From Brachycybe producta (Eukaryota > Arthropoda > Diplopoda > Playtdesmida > Andrognathidae): a stretch of 64,000 nt of DNA. Location: assembly GCA_036925085.1 (NCBI GenBank), contig JAUPFP010000010.1, positions 1,853,688 through 1,917,687 on the forward strand. The letters run 5' to 3'. Under the pieces are notes generated by a model, which saw nothing but the letters and a program-made list of their open reading frames with translations, was not told the DNA's origin and made no database searches. Of the stretch, positions 44,801 to 55,433 are shown in pieces. The first letter of the stretch is position 1; each line of letters begins with the position of its first letter. The position numbers and the translations under genes are program-made.

Positions 44801-47800
44801 TCATTCAATCATTTCTGTTTGGCATTTATTCTGCTCAAAAGTGACACCATTTGTCACTAAAAATGTACCTCATGTAAAGGCGTTAGTTATCACACGGGAA
44901 ATATTTTGGGCAACATTTCATTCAATTTTACAATACACCAGCCTTTCAACTGCAACATTGCTGATCCACTAGTTGACAAGCTAATTGAAAGCAATGAAGC
45001 AACAACAATAGTAATTCTTATAAAACGAGATCAACAAAGACTCCAGTTATGTGTATGCCATATTTAGAGGACGTCATGTTGGAACGGTTGGAATGCTTGT
45101 GTGAGAACTGGGTTGATCACATGACAACAGCGTGAGTTATAAGTTGTTGAACTGAGTTGAATTAAATGTGTTCAAGAAAGTTGAACCTTTTGAATCTCGG
45201 GCAACTATAGCTTTCAACTAGTTGAAAATGTGTTTGCCAATCATATTACACTTGTCAACATTAGGTTGTCAACGTTAGGTATTTAACTTTAAACACTGAC
45301 ATCAAATCCGTTTTCCATGCACCATTGGATACAGGATAGAGATGATTCTAACTAGTGTTAGCAACATGTACTCTTTTTGAGGTGGTAAAACAGCATATAA
45401 TTATAATCGTACTTTCACTTATCGAAACCAAATGTAGTATTTTTGAAATGACAACATAAAAAAAATCCACGTTATCTAAGCTAACTTCATTTATTATTTT
45501 ATGTTTACTATTTATAAGTATTGCCAGTGACAACTGTTCCTGTAATTAGAAAGCTGAAAAACGACACATAACCACTGCGTATCAAATTTGTCGTGTCCTA
45601 GCAGTTTGAGTTGACAACTTGACTTTACCTACCTACTTTAATTTATTTAATTGGATTTTCATGACGATACTAATTACTGAAAGTTTTGGTCGTTCATTTA
45701 AAATTTTATATTTACGTTAATTAAAATTATGTTTCAGAATTTTTTTTATTCAATGCCTACTACATTATACGCACATAAAAAAAATTATACCCCCTTCATC
45801 TGACCACCGGATCATCATCATTTTTTAAACAGTAGGCCTATACTCTTTTTTTTTACAATAAAAAAGGACGGTAACCCTAGTTCTAATCAATGTCAAGAAT
45901 AATTAAACTTTCAAAAATATATACAGTAATGGGCAAAAAGTGCTCTTGTTTACTGAGAGATTCAGTATTAAATTATATGGCGGTGTACTTTATTCATTTC
46001 GAACAATTAAAATATCTCACATTTGGGCCGCTTTCAAAGAAGGGCTGCTCAGATAGCGCTGAATTTGAGACTGATTGCCAGAGTAGTTCAAGAGCCAAAT
46101 AAAACCACCTCCGATACTGAGTGTCCAAAATGTGTGACGCACCAGAGGGTTCGGATCGAAACTGAAACGATACAAACCAAACGTGGTAGACGCGTCCACG
46201 TCGTACTATAACAACAATAGTACTTGAAAAATTCTATCCTGTCTCCCTCGAAGTTTTTCTTCCAGACGTAATCTAGTCCACCCACGTCGAAGGTTCCTTT
46301 GATGACCACTGCCAGCGTGGAACCGAACATGATCACCAACTGAAAAACATCCGTCCACATCACAGCCTTCATTCCACCCTAAACCATAAACAACGACAAA
46401 ACACATTACGAGACACCCGAATGAAAAGTTATATAAATTATAAAGCAGCTTACCACCGTCGTATAGAAAGTGCAAACTGCCAAAATGGCAGCAACCGAAC
46501 CAAACACATGAATACCAGTTACTAAAATTTAAAAAAATAGCAGGTTTGCATTTAAAGATGTCTGCATAGGTATTTAATTCGTTTTTGTTCTCTCGGATGG
46601 TGTGCCTGCATGTCTATTATATTCTGTAGGAGGTATTTTCCATTCACCAGCAGTTTTGATAAAATTTATATCTTTCACGCGAATGCACATGTTTCAGGAT
46701 AAACAAATCAGGAAAAAAAATCAAAGTGTTTTTGCGCGATCATCCATAATGAATGGGTGCGATATGCTGTGCAGTCAGTTTAAGCTATCAACTAGATGAC
46801 CACACGTAAAATACTATTGTGCGCACGATGCCACGATATACATAGTCTCTAACAAACAAAGTATACTTTATGGGACGTCCCACCAAAAATTATAAACGAG
46901 ATGCTGAAAATCCCCTAACTTTTTGAAAAGTCAGCGCCTATATAGCTTAATGTAACATAAGTGGGGTTCGCGTGACGCGTCACACAGTCCATTCGGAAAC
47001 CATCTCCATCAGAGTTGTGAATATGTAAGTAACATATGCCAAGATGCAAGCGTGGGGAATTTAGTGGCAAAAAAAGTATACACTTTTTTTTGCATAGAAA
47101 ATCTACATTGTGGTATTAAAATTAACCACAATTAGGAACAATTATTTGAAAAATGCTGATTTTAAATTTTTTCTTTTACATTTTTAGTGAGTGAATATTT
47201 AAACTAAATTCAACAGGAGAAAATCGGCATAGAATTCGGTTTATAGCGAGGTCTGGAGGCACAGCCTGTTGATCTGTTGATAAAATACCATAGAATTGTG
47301 TGGCAGTTTATACAAATTAATTTAACTACCAAAAAATACGGTATTTTTCAATTAACTGTTGGCACCAACAAGCCTCATTTTATGCCTATTTCCCTGTTAA
47401 TTTATGATTACGTAATAAAAAAAACACACTTCTCAGGAAAACGTCTTAAGTTAGTTTTAGTAAAAATGTAGGCCTACTCCCTGAAATTGGGTATTTGTGT
47501 GACACAGCAATACACATTTCCTAAAATCTAACTCTTGTATTTTGTAACGTGTTACTTACATAATCATGACCCTTATAGATAGGGCTTTCGAAGGGGCTTG
47601 CAGGGCGTGAGCCCCACCACATATGTTAAAAGACTAAAAACATTCTAAAATGTAATATAAATACGAGAATAAATATAAATCTGTAAAATAAAACTCCTTT
47701 TGAAAATCGCAAAGAAAAAACCTTAGTATTAAAATAATTGGCCAAAATATTGAACTAACCAAATGATTTTAAACCCTAATTTAATTACATGTATTTAAAT

Positions 47801-49886
47801 CCAGCTTCAAAGTGTAATTTATTGCTCACCTTGATGCAATGCTAGAGCAGGTGCATAGGTTACTATGGACAGGTAGAAAGCCTATTCAATTAAATATAAA
47901 TAATAATTGCATAAACAATTGAATCAAGAATCTAATTTTAAAATAAACAACCATTTGCAATATATACACAGCAGAACCACATTTGCGAACAATGGAATTG
48001 AATCTTCTTTCTAAATACTGAAATGCAAAAATAAATAAAACAAACGAAAACAGGTGAGGTTTAAATAATAATTACATTCTTCAATGATAAGCAAACGACC
48101 AAAAAAAAATACAAATTGGAACCTGTGTCTTGTACGTGCCCTTGGAATAATGTTCCTTTGGACTAGGGTCATTAATAGAAAACAATAGGTATGCATTATT
48201 TAAACACAGGGTGATGTCATTCAGTTTATAAAGTTAATTAAGTTGAGAAATATTAGCAGTAGTTTATAATCGAGGCTGTGCTGACGTATATATATCCTGC
48301 TATAATTGAAACTGTGTGATAAATGATAATTGAAATTGAACTGCTAATAATTGAAATAAGCTAACCTTGTTGCTTATAGCAGAGCGGTCAGGACTCTTTT
48401 TCAGAATACTCATGTTCTTTTAGTTTTTGCAATTCAAAGTGCTAATTGTCCGTTTTTACTCGCTTTTATGTTACTTGGCTGCTAGCAGAATACTAATTGT
48501 AATTGTAATAATTTGTTTGTTTTTCCACCACTTTCTTAAATATTTGAAAGTAATTCACACTGCACAGGGATCGAACTCATGACCAAGTTAGACCAACATT
48601 TCCACGGGCTGAGACACTAACCACTACAAGACACAAACAAGACAAGAGGAGATTACATTTAGTTTTCCTTTTTAGACCTTTTTTTATATAAAAGCGAGTA
48701 TAACAAAAAATGTTTTTTGTTTAATCTTCTTGTTATAAAATATATCTATTAAAACTAAAAAAAACACAAAAAAAAAAGCAATCAAAATAAATCGTATTAA
48801 GCAGCAACCCACACAGGCAATTAGAAAACGGGGCAAACAGAAGTTATCTCCGCCCTTTTTATGGCGAACGGCAACTTGTAATTGGTTTGTTGTGTGGTTC
48901 GACGTTGAACAGGGCGGAGCATGTGTCGTCAGACTACATAACCAACCAATTAGAAGTTGCGTTCCTCATAATAAGGGCGGAGCCAACTTCTATTTCTCCC
49001 GTTTTCTAATTGCCTGTCTCGCCCACTAGGTAGGCGCCACACTGCGGCACCGAAGCTTCTTGACAGCTGAGAGTCCACTAGGTCTGTGATGTGCCCCGCC
49101 GCGCCACGTCACCGACCTAGTGGGTGTGGAGCTTAACAGGCCAACGCACACGGCCGACTAAATAGACGGACCGCCATAAACGATGAGATACATGTATGTT
49201 CCATTTTTCCCAATTGTCGGCTGTAGGATGGAGAACCTGTACACTGCCGTTGTACGCACACAACTACTACTTAGTCGGGCGGTTTATACATGTAGTGTTT
49301 ACATAAATACTGGATGGTACGCGCGCATAATGGCTGGCATCCACGCACAAGCACAACCACCGACAAACTGAAAGTCGTGTGCGCCTAAACGTTTGTCGGC
49401 CTTAGTCACCAAATGTCTGTTGTCTGTGCTCGCCCTAAGTCAGGCTTATTACAACTTAAAAGAAGCCTGAGAACACAACTCCAGCTAGTAAAAAAAACTT
49501 GATGTTAAACTTTGGGTTAGGAAAAGCATACTTACCTCGTAAGCACTGGTCAATCCTAGTCCATAGAAGATTGGCATGTACAAGTATGCAGATATGGGAA
49601 TAGCAATACAGTAAGCCAAAAAGATAACCGCAAATTGCGTGCCAAACATATAAACCTCGATTGGAATTCCGAGGAGTGTGATGGCCGAGAGGCAACTGGC
49701 GAGAAGAGAGAGGGTAATGGGCAATATTCCCATATTACGGCCACCCATAAGGAAGTCATTGGTTGTCTTCTGACCGCTACCAGCATAAGCATAGTACAGT
49801 CCAATAGTGGCGGAAATAACCAACATTGCAATAAACACTAAATAGTCCCATACTTCAAATCGATTCACCAAAGCTTGTACCACCAT
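32823..49886 (-). CDS. SLC5 sodium-solute symporter, gene C (14 exons, last exon not found)
   Basis: Third copy of the transporter. Exons: 49886-49536, 48017-47952, 47881-47830, 46521-46454, 46378-46224, 46161-46021, 44718-44589, 44529-44328, 33883-33816, 33742-33656, 33581-33358, 33279-33179, 33103-33018, 32957-32823. Lengths of exons 1-13 equal those of gene B exactly. It keeps a normal GT donor at exon 6 (CCCAAATgtgaga), giving continuous [17 protein letters not shown] across exons 6-7. Reading through the exon 14 donor (gtaagt at 32854-32849) meets a stop at 32825-32823, about 621 aa; a B-like exon 15 is absent, its place taken by a non-LTR insertion. Intron 8 contains the 9.6 kb LTR element, inserted 9 bp past the donor GT and in opposite orientation. 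Whether this intron still splices is unknown. Confidence 0.9.
33884..34751. other. Intron 8 of gene C, left part, with MITE remnant
   Basis: AT-rich. Positions 34300-34475 contain a diverged copy of the AAAAGTCGCCTG inverted-repeat MITE seen at 14757. Positions 34083-34165 show a small inverted pair (AAAGACTGGGACAAAA...CTCCCAGTCCTT). No gene. Confidence 0.45.
34752..35438 (+). repeat. 5' LTR, 687 bp
   Basis: Begins TGTAACACCC and ends AAAAGCTCACA. A TATAAAAGGA box lies at about 34934, so transcription should start near 34960. AATAAAAG near 35072 is the likely polyadenylation signal. No difference from the 3' LTR was found on line-by-line reading. Confidence 0.95.
35441..35458 (+). promoter_or_regulatory. 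Primer binding site candidate
   Basis: TGGTGGAGGTGCGGGGTA starts 2 bp after the LTR. Its complement ends ...CACCTCCACCA, the form of a tRNA 3' end with CCA. The same stretch follows the 5' LTR of the related element (51532 onward). I could not match it to a particular tRNA. Confidence 0.65.
35560..35935 (+). repeat. Leader tandem repeat, alternating ~60 bp units
   Basis: Six copies of a unit built on GTATGGAG(A/G)CCCTCGAT, CGTCAAAG(T/C)CAACCGCGTGG and CGCC. GATAGCGTC and GATCACGTC versions alternate, so the higher-order period is about 117 bp. The related element has two units at 51655-51775. Open frames across it (for example 35741-35980) follow from the repeat and have no independent support as genes. 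Confidence 0.8.
35936..37891 (+). other. Long untranslated leader of the LTR element
   Basis: About 2 kb without a convincing gene. It is conserved with 51790-53560 of the related element despite short indels, with shared blocks such as GCCGCCATCTTGGATCGACC (36559 and 52442) and TTCAGCCATCTTGAACTTT repeated near 37150 and 37190. Conservation of a non-coding leader suggests a role in RNA packaging, structure or translation start. That is inference. Confidence 0.6.
37892..39643 (+). CDS. gag: Gag polyprotein of the LTR retrotransposon
   Basis: A 583 aa structural protein expected to form the virus-like particle around element RNA. The N-terminal ~200 residues are charged and proline/arginine-rich. 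Residues ~210-380 form a retrotransposon Gag (capsid-type) domain with the usual [11 protein letters not shown] and [11 protein letters not shown] segments. A CCHC zinc knuckle follows (C459-x2-C-x4-H-x4-C472, [14 protein letters not shown]). An acidic tail ends in a stop at 39641. It is intact, without frameshift, and GC-richer than the surrounding host DNA. No protease or pol frame follows, so it is not a Gag-Pol readthrough. The start was chosen as the first Met of the open frame. Confidence 0.9.
   Translation: MATSHDNTGSLSDHQGSHEDLLEVPVTTDVTPPPRPTGAEFDHLSQQVAALSTRMSQLIDDRFTPNRPTTPRRTTRTHRLRDDDSDASSAPYVGYRERHDRYERHYTPHTRRLPRNPDWQQQGQSDDPRHRDERAEIPITTRADSPHSLVRVARSGRRSTPPEQQPSQGATQGTSVYAPRFPPQGVGLMPAGMPNVQDGIYRPTPREPSVEEFNKKYSGRHPADSIQKFNGLTGFRPFLEEFEEVAHLYGWKDHHKEEYITGCFTGAARTWLSKLRYELQDIPWPALRVQMVDTFGKPNELAILEKKYTEMLQKEGESTQAFIWEFMILGDRVYPQLDDQLRISQLRRALHPTIQNAAHHASTTSFKDFANAVLNMEVVLLSLDKWPTEPKPAADSQSGTGASKTDQEPAAAASPKDKPHRSRHDKKPSQTAATNSNRHSATDPQPETTRTFDKSKSTCYNCGKLGHFVRECRQPKKKVAIKQFGEPVTDYDIKGEVPETDIITEDGVEFALIRVAGQIRRIPLPAADSAAGAPPPDTSDNDSSDHSEDIPIKVLDRAPAHKWTSGEPIKWPPTLSRNQTRRK
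39644..41086 (+). other. Non-coding stretch where pol would be expected
   Basis: A 1.44 kb segment between the two ORFs with only short, overlapping frames and many stops. No DTG protease, YxDD or DDE context is visible on either strand. The base composition falls back to AT-rich. It may be a second leader for the downstream ORF or filler that replaced pol. Confidence 0.7.
41087..43228 (+). CDS. 713 aa ORF of unknown function in an LTR retrotransposon
   Basis: Intact ORF downstream of the pol-less gap, starting [10 protein letters not shown]. Residues ~1-130 are low-complexity and charged; ~225-480 are very rich in Pro/Ser/Arg with runs such as [10 protein letters not shown]; ~480-540 are basic ([20 protein letters not shown]). 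The last ~170 residues look globular: [35 protein letters not shown], then a C-terminal [12 protein letters not shown]. No signal peptide or membrane anchor is seen, so an envelope protein is unlikely. The globular part recurs as a remnant (YYLGHYNLIEGFPCL, EEGRYVVGMS) near the 3' end of the relative at 58477-58640, showing it is a family gene. I do not recognise the domain; the basic region suggests nucleic-acid binding. Confidence 0.85.
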   Translation: MPGRGSWRGGRMMSASSSEDETESGTAGTAEPLSQSTCQLQKAGAASAPITRRESPNIIDRRRTSSEPENFHRRGEKRLKASFKRPANVGHEGKPAAPSSIVPFDVTTSKHYWEEREDRIDINLMAWGVNQAFRDSIAPGQPIPGGAEARGKRGGGGSVPSPLEDLHLELQREAALRRAARDKREGEDNLAYLRAVCARLVELGLPCTAQLPKEELLRIEARLQETARVTSSATSSSPSSDSPATLTTGLSTSPSPPITPPEPFQHCSPVPSITPPPPPHTPLSSPPTSRCATPPRSEAATPTPTPKLPSIVVVPQPVRVQVPTGARPKEPQQSYRGHHSSRDSLQRPQPRRSSPRGSHLSPRRRPDGRSQQEQRGSSGRGPPPRNNFDPRVRRDLQDHRVQLDRDHRYETWGPPTRVPHRSPPPPPPGRPSGQPTPTPLMPPPSAERAAFLKKQKGGDPMEALGRAPGSAKPLEALSRKSASKRLRQRARDMARSALRHARPITGASVSLEPAAPTPARPAAPPTVPHAGATLGRLPLDHPFRAATSGERLLNNRWVTWQREVRSANTLYVGHFSLEEGFPRLDLPPRERYVVGLSRLTSVLITIVFPRRRIVETTSFAGDAIDEATEALLGAFVNSVFRLPAGQTFRTSRHYIPEPDPRYRIAVLWDAAWATLYNKRSSRKIIGDRDIFNIFHRDLPDDQGQWLSAASSYR
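43229..43631 (+). other. 3' untranslated part of the LTR element
   Basis: No gene. Contains GCGGCTCGCCACTCAGCGAGC-type short inverted repeats near 43415-43435 and ends in a weak purine tract (AAAGTTGGAGGG at 43618-43629) just before the 3' LTR, a possible polypurine primer. Confidence 0.5.
43632..44318 (+). repeat. 3' LTR, 687 bp
   Basis: Same sequence as 34752-35438 by eye, offset 8,880 bp. Ends CACA followed by the GTAT target copy and then gene C intron 8 close to its exon 8 donor. Confidence 0.95.
44719..46020. other. Intron 6 of gene C
   Basis: AT-rich. The part 45365-45470 resembles gene A/B intron 1 sequence (TACTCTTTTT..GGTAAAACA.CATA..ACTTATCGAA), a dispersed repeat. Nothing gene-like. 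Confidence 0.4.
46522..47829. other. Intron 3 of gene C
   Basis: AT-rich with short ORFs that show no coding character. The phrase TGGCAAAAAAAGTATA near 47062 also occurs in the MITE at 13325. No gene recognised. Confidence 0.4.
48018..48809. other. Intron 1 of gene C, left part, no feature
   Basis: AT-rich sequence with no gene. A stretch near 48545-48625 reads TCACACTGCACAGGGATCGAACTCATGACC...ACCACTACAAGACA, which resembles the B-box half of a tRNA-derived SINE, but no A box was found. Confidence 0.35.
48810..49033. mobile_element. Palindromic element related to the Helitron subterminal repeats
   Basis: CACAGGCAATTAGAAAACGGG... pairs with ...CCCGTTTTCTAATTGCCTGTC, and CCGCCCTTTTTATGG with ATAAGGGCGGAG. 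The centre shares TAATTGGTTTGTT and CCGCCCTTTTATG with 10130-10165. It ends GCCCACTAGG, like the CACTAG ends of the Helitron copies. No hairpin terminator is obvious, so class is uncertain. Confidence 0.5.
49034..49460. other. Intron 1 of gene C, inverted repeats
   Basis: Contains CCACTAGGTCTGTGATGTG / CACGTCACCGACCTAGTGGG (49066-49123), and a wider, diverged inverted pair around GGCCGACTAAATAGACGGACCGCC and TTAGTCGGGCGGTTTATA. Probably nested MITEs. The short ORF at 49183-49371 has no support. Confidence 0.4.
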
Positions 49887-50139
49887 TGTTCATGCGTTTG
49901 TCTGTTTCAGGTGTGCCTCATGGAAACCATATACATACAGTACATTTAATTATAAAAAAAAAACACCTGGTTCGAGAATGTTTCAAGTTGAAATACGACT
50001 GAGAAAAAGACCAGAAATAGATTTCTGCAGTCGTTATTTAGATACAGTCAGTTGAGACGAACTGTTCGGGCAGCTCTGTACCAGAACACGTGATTGAAAT
50101 GCAAATTAATCTTATCAATAATTACGGCTTTATAATTAC

Positions 50140-50690
50140 CTCTCCTTTTCCTTTTGTTTATAAATGACCTTCCCAAAGATAGCAGCTCAATCATACTGCT
50201 TTGCTCATGATGCTGTTATAATATACGAAGAGCTTTTTTTTTTCTTCAAAATTTCCGACATGATTCAAACTTTTTTTAGGAAACAAAAAACTGATCCTTC
50301 TACATGTGTATGTTGGGAAAAAAACCTTATATAGCCATAACAAAAATCATGTCATAATGTCAAGATTCTTTTAAAAAAAAGATAAGAAACCCAGTAAGAA
50401 AAAGATGTTCTTCGCGGCATATAATGCTAAACATAGTAAATTCAAGGTTATGCACTATTCCCGTAAACCTAATCTAAATAAGGAACTCATTGTCACGGCT
50501 GAACGTGTGCAAATGATTAGTGTAGTAGACATTAAAATATTGTACAGAAAATGTAAAATCGAGGGTTTGTTATGTATTACTCTTGACATACCTTTTTTAG
50601 AATATTCTTCACCAATTTCAATTTGGAATCCCTTTAAAATCTAAAATGCAGTGTTATTTAGATCGAATTCCTCCACTCTGGAGTTCGGAC
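50140..50690 (+). pseudogene. Decayed non-LTR reverse transcriptase fragment upstream of gene C
   Basis: Plus-strand frames show PLFINDLPKDSSS (50155-50190), a ruined FADD site (CSxxAVI), KFKVMHYSRK near 50440, and LEYSSPISIWNPFK near 50600. These are in RT palm-to-thumb order, with stops and a frameshift. No 3' tail is defined. Confidence 0.65.
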
Positions 50691-50817
50691 TTTTTCAACT
50701 TGTCTTCACATATCGCATGATAACTCATTAGTAGTAATAATATTAAAAAAAATCACTCATCCTGTGATGTCAGGTAACTTCAAAAATGAAAGAAATCTCC
50801 AGCATAATTAGCCCACC

Positions 50818-51529
50818 TGTAACACCCTGTAATTCGTGATCCTGCCAAAACCATAGCCCTGGGGGGGGGGGGGGGTAAACAACTCTCAACCGTCCATCCC
50901 TCCCCTCTGACTCACCTTTCTGACGCATACTCAAGTGGCGGATTGATACACATAGGACCATGACCACTTGGACCTGGTTACACCTCGCAGGTGCACACAG
51001 GTCCAAGGTATAAAAGGGCCGTGTTCCTCTTTGTAGTTAGTTCTTGTCCTTGCCTTTGTATTACGTTGGTCTTATCCGTACCACAATATGGGCATGAGGG
51101 CACACCGTTAGTATTTGTACTTCATCTCTGTATTCTGCGTTTCTATACAAGAGATGAATAAAAGCATTATAACAAGAAACACGTCTTTATGTCTTACTGT
51201 CTTTATGTTTAATTAACCAACTTCTCTTCAGAGGCCGGAGACTACATAAGGCAGGAGGTATACGATTCCTAAGCAGCTACAACATCTTCTCCTGAACCGA
51301 AAGGGGAAGATGTATATCAGCATCGACCGGAAGAGAGAGCGATGGCCGCCACTCTGCTGCATAGATTTCACCCCCATGCAGAAGGGTGACCACAATCCGT
51401 CTCCATCCAACTCTCTCTGCAGCTCCGATCTTCTCCGCGCGGGCACCGTGCGATGCAGAGAAGCAACGAGGTACAGAACATGTCATCTAAAGGTTGGTAA
51501 AACAAAATGGTCGATGTCAAAAGCTCACA
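50818..51529 (+). repeat. 5' LTR of the degenerate element
   Basis: TGTAACACCC start, a G run at about 50862-50877, TATAAAAG near 51009, AATAAAAG near 51157, and AAGCTCACA end. Diverged from the 687 bp LTR by substitutions and indels. Followed by the same PBS-like sequence. Confidence 0.9.
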
Positions 51530-53560
51530 TTTGGTGGAGGTGCGGGGTATAGCTCCATTTGCCTTCTCCGACCTATCAACAGAAGCCGTCCTTTGTCCTA
51601 AGTCTCGTGACTGTGCCTAACGAGGCTTCGTCCGACCTTTTTATGCTGGATCCACGTATGGAGACCCTCGATCACGTCAAAGTCAACCGCGTGGCGCCTT
51701 TTTGTGTGGAACCACGTATGGAGGCCCTCGATCACGTCAAAGCCAACCGCGTGGCGCCGTTTTTTTGTGGAATCGCGAAAGAAACTTGTGGCTACACACA
51801 CATGTCGACCGCACAATTCTGTGTCCTGTTCTTAGAGACACGTGAGAATAGAACTTTTGTCTGCCAACCGCTTAGCACTTGGGAACCGAGGGGTAAATCG
51901 CTGTGGACACACGTGTTTCCGTCCATGTTTTTGTGTTAGATGTTTTCATCATCCACTGTTACCTTCACTCTTCTTTAATTTTCGAAGTGAAGCCCACTCG
52001 ACCCTCCTCCGTATCATTGGTTGGTGTGTGGGCAACACTTCAAACAAATTCTTTTTACTCTCCGAGAGGAGTTTGCTCAGCCGAAACTCCGTATCATTGT
52101 GAGGTGAGCAGACAAATCTCAGCTACTTATCTTTCCACCTATTAATAGGCTTTTAAAAGACGTGTGTCTTTTAAAATGCCCTATTATCTTCACTCATCTT
52201 TAATTTTCAAGTGAGTTTTCATCCTAACTCCGTATCATTGTTAGGGGCTTACAAGCTTAAAAACACTTTTATCTAGCCACGTGGGACTTCCTTGTCCCCC
52301 ATTTCTCTTTGTTCCTTGTTTTCTCATTGTGTTTCCCTTGGGACCCTCTATGTCCCAAGTCATCATCTTCAATTTCTTCATCATCATCACCTCAATGCAG
52401 CCTTATATGAACTTTCTCCATTGGACAACATCGAAGCCCGGCCGCCATCTTGGATCGACCGGACACTCTTCAAAAAGTGCCAACAGAGCAGTTTTTCGCT
52501 CCACGTGAGCTCATTGTTGTAACCTCTCTCATCTTTTTGTGTTCTCTTCTTTTCTCTTCTCTTCCTGAGGGTTGCACTTACGTGCCCCCTGGTGGAGTTG
52601 CTCTTGTTAGAGAAAACTTCTCTTTCTCTGTGAATTTTCTCTCTTTTCGTGTTCTTCCTCCTGGCCACCATAAAAACGTGCCCCGGAGGAATTCTCCAAG
52701 TGATCATTTTTGAACATTGCAATAAACTGAACCGGAAGTGGCCACACCAGCACCACCTACGGACCTCTTCACTCTACTCAACATAGTCCCTCACTGGGCA
52801 CTGACTCTGCCTTTCTATCCAGAGCCATCCAGCAGTGAGGACACAAAATTTCAACAGTCTGAACATTTCTTCTGGTTCACCAAGCACTTAGCTTGTTGAA
52901 CAATCTTCCATTTCTGCACTGATTTACTTTTTTAATAAATCTAAATTAAAACTTTTGATGTGCGGTAACCGCACCTAAGTTTTATACCTTTTAAGTAAAT
53001 CAGCTTTCTTCTCTTGCTTTCAGAAGAGTTCAGCCATCTTGAACTTTTCCTTTCTTTGTTCCTCTTCTGAAAGTTCAGCCATCTTGAACTTTCGTTTCTT
53101 TGTGTGTTCTCTACACACATTCTTAATTCTTGCTTTCAAGTAAACCTAAAAGTGCGGTCACTGCACTCTAGCTTTATTCTTCGAATTGCTTGCCTTTTCT
53201 TTAGGCAACTGCAATTCTCTTTCATTTCCAATTCACTTCCAGTGCAAAAATTCGATTGGGTGGTGTACCACGCTCGAATTTGCATTCTATATCTGCTATT
53301 CTTTTTGGAGACTTTTGGAATTCTTATAACCTCCACGTGGTCACCAAATACCATGTGTCGAGAGAGATCTTACCAAAATTGACACTCAATAAAGAATTTA
53401 CAGACACACTATACCAGTTGGGATTGTCATACCCAACTGAAGAACAATGCTAACATCAATACAGCAGCTCAAACAACGTTACCATCCTTATTAAATGCAG
53501 GTGAACAACCGTCACTCAGTGTATAAGAGTACGAAGGTGTCGGTTACCGACAAAAGACCG
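51530..53560 (+). other. Leader of the degenerate LTR element
   Basis: Non-coding, collinear with 35439-37680. It contains two CCCTCGATCACGTCAAAG units instead of six. Ends with the shared CACTCAGTGTATAAGAGTACGA block, after which the two elements diverge completely. Confidence 0.6.
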
Positions 53561-54043
53561 CGATCTACAGCGAGATCAACGGCCGAACACCGACTTACAT
53601 TGATACTACTGATCACCACGTGTTGCACGAGCCATTACATAATGGACGCTCACCCACGACTAACTGGGGCGGCGCGTATCCATAAGCACTATGGAGGGCC
53701 CATGCAACATCACAGACATATGGCACACTATACGCCGCGTCATCATGTGTGGCTGTCCCACTCGGGCCCACCATGAATCCAGTTATTCAACCTGGGGCCT
53801 TTGTGGCAGCACCCAAAGTAATGATGCGCATCAACCGTCTATGCAGCGCACGGCTCATGCCACAGATAACAGTACACTACGACGCATAATGTCATCCGGA
53901 TACTACTCCAGATACCAACAGGAGCCACCTCCGCTACTACCAGATCCACTGCCCACACAGTCGTGTGATGGTTGTAAACTCAACACCATCATGCGTCAGC
54001 AGCTCAATTAATTAAAAATACAAATTACACACATGATGATTAT
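53561..54043 (+). pseudogene. Gag-position remnant, His/Pro-rich, no capsid domain
   Basis: Frames starting ATG at 53642 give short His-rich peptides and stop at 53776, with another frame continuing to 54011. Nothing resembles the Gag of the sister element. Codon-like, GC-rich sequence continues at 55447 across the hAT insertion, so this was one ORF. Confidence 0.4.
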
Positions 54044-55433
54044 TAGGGCTAGGATGTTGATGACATTTCATCTTTTTTTTGAAAGGTCTCACACGATGCT
54101 AAATAACACACAAATATGATTCTTTTCATACAGATTCCAAAAATGTAATTTTTATTTTGCATTTTTTTGCATTTTTTGGGTTTTGAGACACTTTTTGCAT
54201 TTTTTAGGCATTTTTTCTATTTTTAGGACATTTTTAAATTTTAGGTTTTATCCTCCTCTCCATTAAATATCAGACATTTCAAAACATTTAGATAGGGTTA
54301 AAATGGATGAATAACTCCATTGAACAATATTATAAAACTAGTTTCTTTTAGGTGAAATAGATGGCATTATGGTCACAGTCAAAGTACAAAGAACATCTTC
54401 CATATATGGTAAAAAGGTGTGAGACAGTATTGAACTGATTTTAATTACATTCTTAGCTTTTGGGAACATTTTGCCGAAATCAAAACCATCTATAGCAGGA
54501 CACTTAAGCCTAGTACACACCAGATTCTTTGTTGCGATACATTGTTGCGGGACTGCTCCGATTCAATGTTGCGGGGCAGAATCTCAACTGATGCGATTCA
54601 GACCCGCAACATTGTTCTGTGTCCACATCTACACTCAGTGTTTTCTCCTCCTTCTTGCTTTCACCATGTAAATATCACCAGTGGAAGTGGCCCTTGCAAT
54701 ATGGGCCTACACGATGATTTATAAAAAGGGGCAAATAAAGCAGAAACTGTGGTGGGCACACAAGCTCTTCTCAGCTGAGAGCACATTTGATTTAAGCCTT
54801 TTGGACAACCTGAAACACAGTTACACAATTTATGCAAAATTAGTTTAACAGTATTTTCAGTGGTCCGCATCTTTTTTAAGTCTGGTACTATAGTCTATAG
54901 ACTTAAAAAAAGATGTGGACCACTGAAAAAGACTCAAAAAGCTCAGTTTGCTTTTAATTATTAAAGACGTCTTTAATAATTAAAAGCAAACTGAGCCATT
55001 TGAGTCTTTGTTTATGTTTCAAAAGACGTCCAACACCATGAAATGTCCTGCAACAATGTTGAAATGTTTCCCATTTCGATGGGGCTCAAAAAACATGAAT
55101 CTGAGCTGCTGAGATTCAGCCCCGCAACATTTCAACATTGTTGCGGGACAGAATCGTAACAGACGAGATTCAGCCGCGATTCAGCCCTGCAACAATGTAT
55201 TGCAACAAAGCATCCCGGTGTGTACTACACAGATGGAACTATTTTGTTTTGCAAATTGTGTGAAACAAAAGTACCTCAGAACGCACTTAGTTGTTCAGTG
55301 CAATTCTGAATAGGTATAGAGTGAATGTAAGTTAGGTCATTTTCCCAATTTTTAAGGTCATTTTTTTCCTTTTTAAAGGGCATTTTATATGGTCATTTTT
55401 TCCATTTTTTAGGTCATCAACATCCGAGCCCTA
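54044..55433. mobile_element. hAT-type element with exact 8 bp target duplication, composite
   Basis: Ends TAGGGCTAGGATGTTGATGAC and the inverted GTCATCAACATCCGAGCCCTA. ATGATTAT is duplicated at 54036-54043 and 55434-55441. No transposase. Inside are a nested inverted-repeat unit (about 54507-55232: CCTAGTACACACC...TTTGTTGC against GCAACAAAG...GGTGTGTACTA) and long palindromes near 54876-54922 and 54946-54992 (TTTTAATTATTAAAGACGTC core). Confidence 0.85.

Noticed and set aside
48545..48630. tRNA gene or SINE
   Set aside because: A GGGATCGAACTC B-box-like phrase is present in one place, but I could not find an A box or fold a cloverleaf.
53104..53382. 92 aa ORF in the degenerate element leader
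   Set aside because: The homologous stretch of the intact element (37240-37500) does not keep the frame.
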